This document shows, piece after piece, positions 61,166 to 64,000 of a DNA stretch of 64,000 nucleotides; position 1 is the stretch's first letter; the number at the start of each line of letters is the position of its first letter. The translations under genes and the position numbers were made by a program. Origin of the DNA: Flaviaesturariibacter aridisoli (lineage in GTDB: Bacteria; Bacteroidota; Bacteroidia; Chitinophagales; Chitinophagaceae); assembly GCF_004343705.1 (NCBI RefSeq), contig NZ_SKFH01000002.1, forward strand, positions 221,341 through 285,340. The letters are read 5' to 3'. Under the pieces are notes generated by a model that was not told where the DNA came from, ran no database searches, and worked only from the letters and a program-made list of their open reading frames with translations.

Positions 61166-63805
61166 ATGAAGATTCTTGAATTGAAAGTGCTGCGCGGCCC
61201 GAACTACTGGAGCGTCCGCCGGCCGAAGTTGATCCAGATGAAGCTCGACCTGGAAGAGCTGGAACAAAAACCTACCAATAAGATCCCCGGCTTTCGCGAA
61301 CGCATCGAAGCCATGCTGCCCTCGATGATCGAGCACCGCTGCAGCGAAAGCGTACGCGGCGGCTTTTTTATCCGCGTGGAAGAAGGCACCTGGATGGGCC
61401 ACGTGGTGGAACATATCGCCCTGGAGCTGCAAACGCTCGCGGGCATGAACACGGGCTTCGGCCGCACCCGCAGCACCGGTGAGCGGGAAGGCGTGTACCA
61501 CGTCATTTTCAATTACGAGGAAGAAGAAGCCGGCCTCTATGCGGCCAAGGCGGCCGTGCGCGTAGCGGAAGCCCTGACCGACGGCACGCCCTACGATGTG
61601 GAGAATGACATACAGAAACTGCGCGAGATCCGCGAGGATACCCGACTCGGGCCTTCCACCGGGTCTATCGTTTCGGAAGCGGCGAAGCGCAATATTCCCT
61701 TTATCCGCCTCAACCGCCACTCGCTGGTGCAACTTGGCTACGGCGTGCACCAGAAGCGCATCCGCGCTACCATCGCCTCCACCACTTCGAGCATCGCGGT
61801 AGACCTGGCAGGCGATAAGGAGGACACGAAGAACCTCCTCGAGGCCGCCGAAGTGCCCGTGCCCAAAGGCACCATCATCCGCAATGAAGAAGACCTGATG
61901 CAGGCCATCAGCTACGTAGGTTACCCGATGGTGCTGAAGCCCGTCGACGGCAACCACGGCAAGGGCGCCACTACCAACATTACTACCTGGGACGTGGCCG
62001 TCAAGGCACTTGCCGACGCGCAGAAATACGGCCGCGCCGTCATCTGCGAAAAGTTCATCACCGGCTTTGACTTCCGACTGCTGGTGATCAACTTCAAATT
62101 CGTGTGCGCCGCCCGCCGCACGCCCGCGGCCGTCACCGGCGACGGAAGCAGCACGATCCAGCAACTCATCGATGAGACGAATAAAGACCCGCGCCGCGGA
62201 TTCGGCCACGAAAAGGTACTCACCCGCATCACGGTGGATGACTTTACGTGGAAGATGCTCCACGACAAAGGCTATACGCTCGAGACGGTGCCGCCACCCG
62301 GCGAGCTGGTGCTGCTGAAGCCAACTGCCAACCTGAGCACCGGCGGCACGTCCACCGACGTCACCGAAGAAGTGCACCCGGCCAACATCTTCATGGCCGA
62401 ACGCATCGCGCGGATCATCGGACTTGACATCTGCGGCATCGACATCATGGCCGAGAACCTCTCCGACCCGCTCAATGAAAGCGGCGGCGCCGTGCTTGAG
62501 GTGAATGCCGCCCCCGGCTTCCGCATGCACGTGGAGCCATCGGAAGGCATCCCCCGCAACGTGGCCGAGCCCGTGGTGGACATGCTCTTTCCGCAGGGTG
62601 GAGACGGCCGTATTCCCATCATCGCCATCACCGGCACCAACGGCAAGACCACGACCACACGCATCACCGCGGCCATCGTGCGCGCCGCCGGCCGCAAAGT
62701 GGGTTATACCACCTCCGACGGCATCTACATCCAGAACCAGAAGATGATGGACGGTGATACTACGGGGCCTGTGTCGGCGCAGTTCGTGCTGAAAGATCCG
62801 ACCGTCGACTTCGCCGTGCTCGAGTGCGCGCGCGGCGGCATCCTGCGCGGCGGCCTCGGCTTCCAGCAGTGCGACGTGGCCATCGTGACCAATATCGCCG
62901 AAGACCACCTCGGCATGGGTGGTATTAATACGGTAGAACAGATGGCCCGTGTAAAGAAGGTCGTACCGGAAACGGTGTGCACCCGCGGCTACGCCATCCT
63001 CAACGCCGACGACGATCTTGTATACAAAATGAAGGAAGGCCTCGACTGCAACCTTGGTCTCTTCTCGATGCGCGAAGACAACCCGCGGGTGCTGGAGCAC
63101 TGCGCCCGCGGCGGCAAGGCCTGCATCTTCGAGAACGGCTACGTGACCATCATGAAGGAAAACTGGAAGGTGCGCGTGCTGCCGGTGAAAGACATCCCGG
63201 TAACTTACTTCGGCAAGGCGCTGCACAACATCGCCAACGTGTTGCCGGCGGTGCTGGCCACCTACCTGTTCAAGGCCGTCAGCATCGAAGACATCCGCCA
63301 TGCGCTGCGCACCTTCGAGCCGTCGAGCGTGCTTACGCCGGGGCGCCTCAACTTCTTCCACCTGCGCAAGTGCAGCTTCCTTGCCGACTTCGCCCACAAC
63401 CCCGCCGGGGTGCAACTGCTCAGCGACTTTGTGGGGCAGCTCGACTACCCCCAGAAGATCGGCATCATCACCGGCACCGGCGACCGCCGCGATGAAGACA
63501 TCCGCGCCATCGGCGCCATCGCCGCCGGCACCTTCGACGAGCTGATTATCCGGATGGACAAAAACCTGCGCGGCCGCACCGTGGAGGAGATCGAAGCCCT
63601 CCTGCGCGAGGGCATCAACTCGGCAAACCCGTCGGTGCCCGTAACGGCCATCCACGACGAGGCCGAGGCGCTGAGCGAAGCCTATGACCGCTGCGAGCGC
63701 GGCGCCCTCGTGACGGCGCTGTGCGACAAGGTGGAAGGCACGCTGGCCAAGATCCGTACGCTGCAGGAGCAGGAGGAGCTCGGTGGACGGGTGCCCGCCT
63801 CCTGA
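61166..63805 (+). CDS. cphA: Cyanophycin synthetase
   Basis: An 879-residue ligase that builds cyanophycin from Asp and Arg using ATP. The N-terminal domain (about 1-160) has GPNYWSVRRPKLIQMKLDLEELE and MGHVVEHIALELQTLAG. An ATP-grasp domain (about 215-475) has VLKPVDGNHGKGATTNI and a terminal VLEVNAAPGFRMH. The C-terminal Mur-ligase-like domain has the P-loop GTNGKTTTTR at about residue 490 and FLADFAHNPAGVQLL near 725. Length and domain order match CphA1. It has its own promoter and is divergent from the aminotransferase-permease-cphB unit. Confidence 0.95.
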   Translation: MKILELKVLRGPNYWSVRRPKLIQMKLDLEELEQKPTNKIPGFRERIEAMLPSMIEHRCSESVRGGFFIRVEEGTWMGHVVEHIALELQTLAGMNTGFGRTRSTGEREGVYHVIFNYEEEEAGLYAAKAAVRVAEALTDGTPYDVENDIQKLREIREDTRLGPSTGSIVSEAAKRNIPFIRLNRHSLVQLGYGVHQKRIRATIASTTSSIAVDLAGDKEDTKNLLEAAEVPVPKGTIIRNEEDLMQAISYVGYPMVLKPVDGNHGKGATTNITTWDVAVKALADAQKYGRAVICEKFITGFDFRLLVINFKFVCAARRTPAAVTGDGSSTIQQLIDETNKDPRRGFGHEKVLTRITVDDFTWKMLHDKGYTLETVPPPGELVLLKPTANLSTGGTSTDVTEEVHPANIFMAERIARIIGLDICGIDIMAENLSDPLNESGGAVLEVNAAPGFRMHVEPSEGIPRNVAEPVVDMLFPQGGDGRIPIIAITGTNGKTTTTRITAAIVRAAGRKVGYTTSDGIYIQNQKMMDGDTTGPVSAQFVLKDPTVDFAVLECARGGILRGGLGFQQCDVAIVTNIAEDHLGMGGINTVEQMARVKKVVPETVCTRGYAILNADDDLVYKMKEGLDCNLGLFSMREDNPRVLEHCARGGKACIFENGYVTIMKENWKVRVLPVKDIPVTYFGKALHNIANVLPAVLATYLFKAVSIEDIRHALRTFEPSSVLTPGRLNFFHLRKCSFLADFAHNPAGVQLLSDFVGQLDYPQKIGIITGTGDRRDEDIRAIGAIAAGTFDELIIRMDKNLRGRTVEEIEALLREGINSANPSVPVTAIHDEAEALSEAYDRCERGALVTALCDKVEGTLAKIRTLQEQEELGGRVPAS

Positions 63806-63857
63806 GCGCCCCGAAGCTGGAGATCAAGCGTTTAGGCGGAAAATTTAAAAAATATTT

Positions 63858-63887
63858 TTGCCGCAAAAAACACAACCCTTATTTTTG
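63858..63887 (+). promoter_or_regulatory. tRNA-Gln promoter
   Basis: TTG (63858-63860), 19-bp spacer, TATTTTTG (63880-63887): an exact consensus match; transcription would start within a few bases of the tRNA 5' end. Confidence 0.8.
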
Positions 63888-63903
63888 CACCCTCTTTACG
63901 GAT

Positions 63904-63974
63904 TGAGCTATGGTGTAACGGTAGCACTACAGATTTTGGTTCTGTCTGTCTAGGTTCGAATCCTAGTAGCTCAA
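63904..63974 (+). tRNA. tRNA-Gln (TTG)
   Basis: Acceptor TGAGCTA/TAGCTCA, anticodon stem ACAGA/TCTGT with loop TTTTGGT (anticodon TTG), T loop TTCGAAT, discriminator A. No encoded 3' CCA. A hairpin (CGCCTCCTTCGGGAGG) follows and is cut by the window end. Confidence 0.95.
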
Positions 63975-64000
63975 CAAATAAAAACGCCTCCTTCGGGAGG

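Noticed and set aside
61136..63655. An 839-codon open frame on the minus strand
   Set aside because: Antisense of cphA, which has all expected ligase motifs.

Overview
This 64-kb window comes from a GC-rich member of the Bacteroidota, most likely the Chitinophagaceae or a close relative. The evidence is the gene content (a PorV-like protein with a gingipain-type C25 protease, a CBM9/DUF5916 barrel protein, GlsB, OmpH/Skp, MEP-pathway IspD), promoters of the Bacteroidota type (TTG, about 19 bp, TAnnTTTG), and the near absence of Shine-Dalgarno sequences. The striking exception is rpsU, which has a perfect one. Genus and species cannot be fixed from the sequence alone.

Layout. 1-9,000: a truncated helical protein gene, a carboxypeptidase-regulatory-like protein, two lipoproteins, ispD, an isoaspartyl peptidase, a heptose-7-phosphate kinase with an amino-acid permease, OmpH and GlsB. 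9,051-35,919: the transcription and translation core on the minus strand, in the order rpsU-xerC-hpf-tRNA(Thr,Tyr,Gly,Thr)-tuf-tRNA-Trp-secE-nusG, then rplK-rplA-rplJ-rplL, then rpoB-rpoC. This usually compact block is broken twice. About 7.8 kb of accessory genes lie between nusG and rplK, and 3.4 kb, including 2 kb of odd non-coding DNA, lies between rplL and rpoB. Each fragment has its own visible promoter or terminator. 36,020-43,053: riboflavin synthase, a membrane glycosyltransferase-like protein, an acyltransferase, a sulfatase-fold membrane protein, HscA and a methyltransferase, together suggesting cell-surface glycan work. 43,148-49,341: a 1,687-residue C25 peptidase and its PorV-family partner (type IX secretion). 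49,585-57,214: tyrS, a lactonase, DUF4406, NudK-like Nudix, a beta-lactamase-fold lipoprotein, an AT-rich surface-adhesin-E-like gene, a further helical family protein and a double lipocalin-like protein. 57,296-63,805: a cyanophycin cluster (cyanophycinase, permease, exported aminotransferase, cyanophycin synthetase), followed by tRNA-Gln. The isoaspartyl peptidase at 4.2 kb could complete cyanophycin breakdown.

The most unusual material is non-coding. Three arrays with a near-exact 21-bp period (two DNA helical turns) and a shared TTCYG core lie in three different divergent intergenic regions. Two of them lie directly 5' of members of a three-copy family of uncharacterised helical proteins. 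Many other intergenic regions carry short tracts with a 7-nt (occasionally 8-nt) period, made of several unrelated words, sometimes as inverted pairs around a terminator. I do not recognise either pattern as a described element of this phylum.
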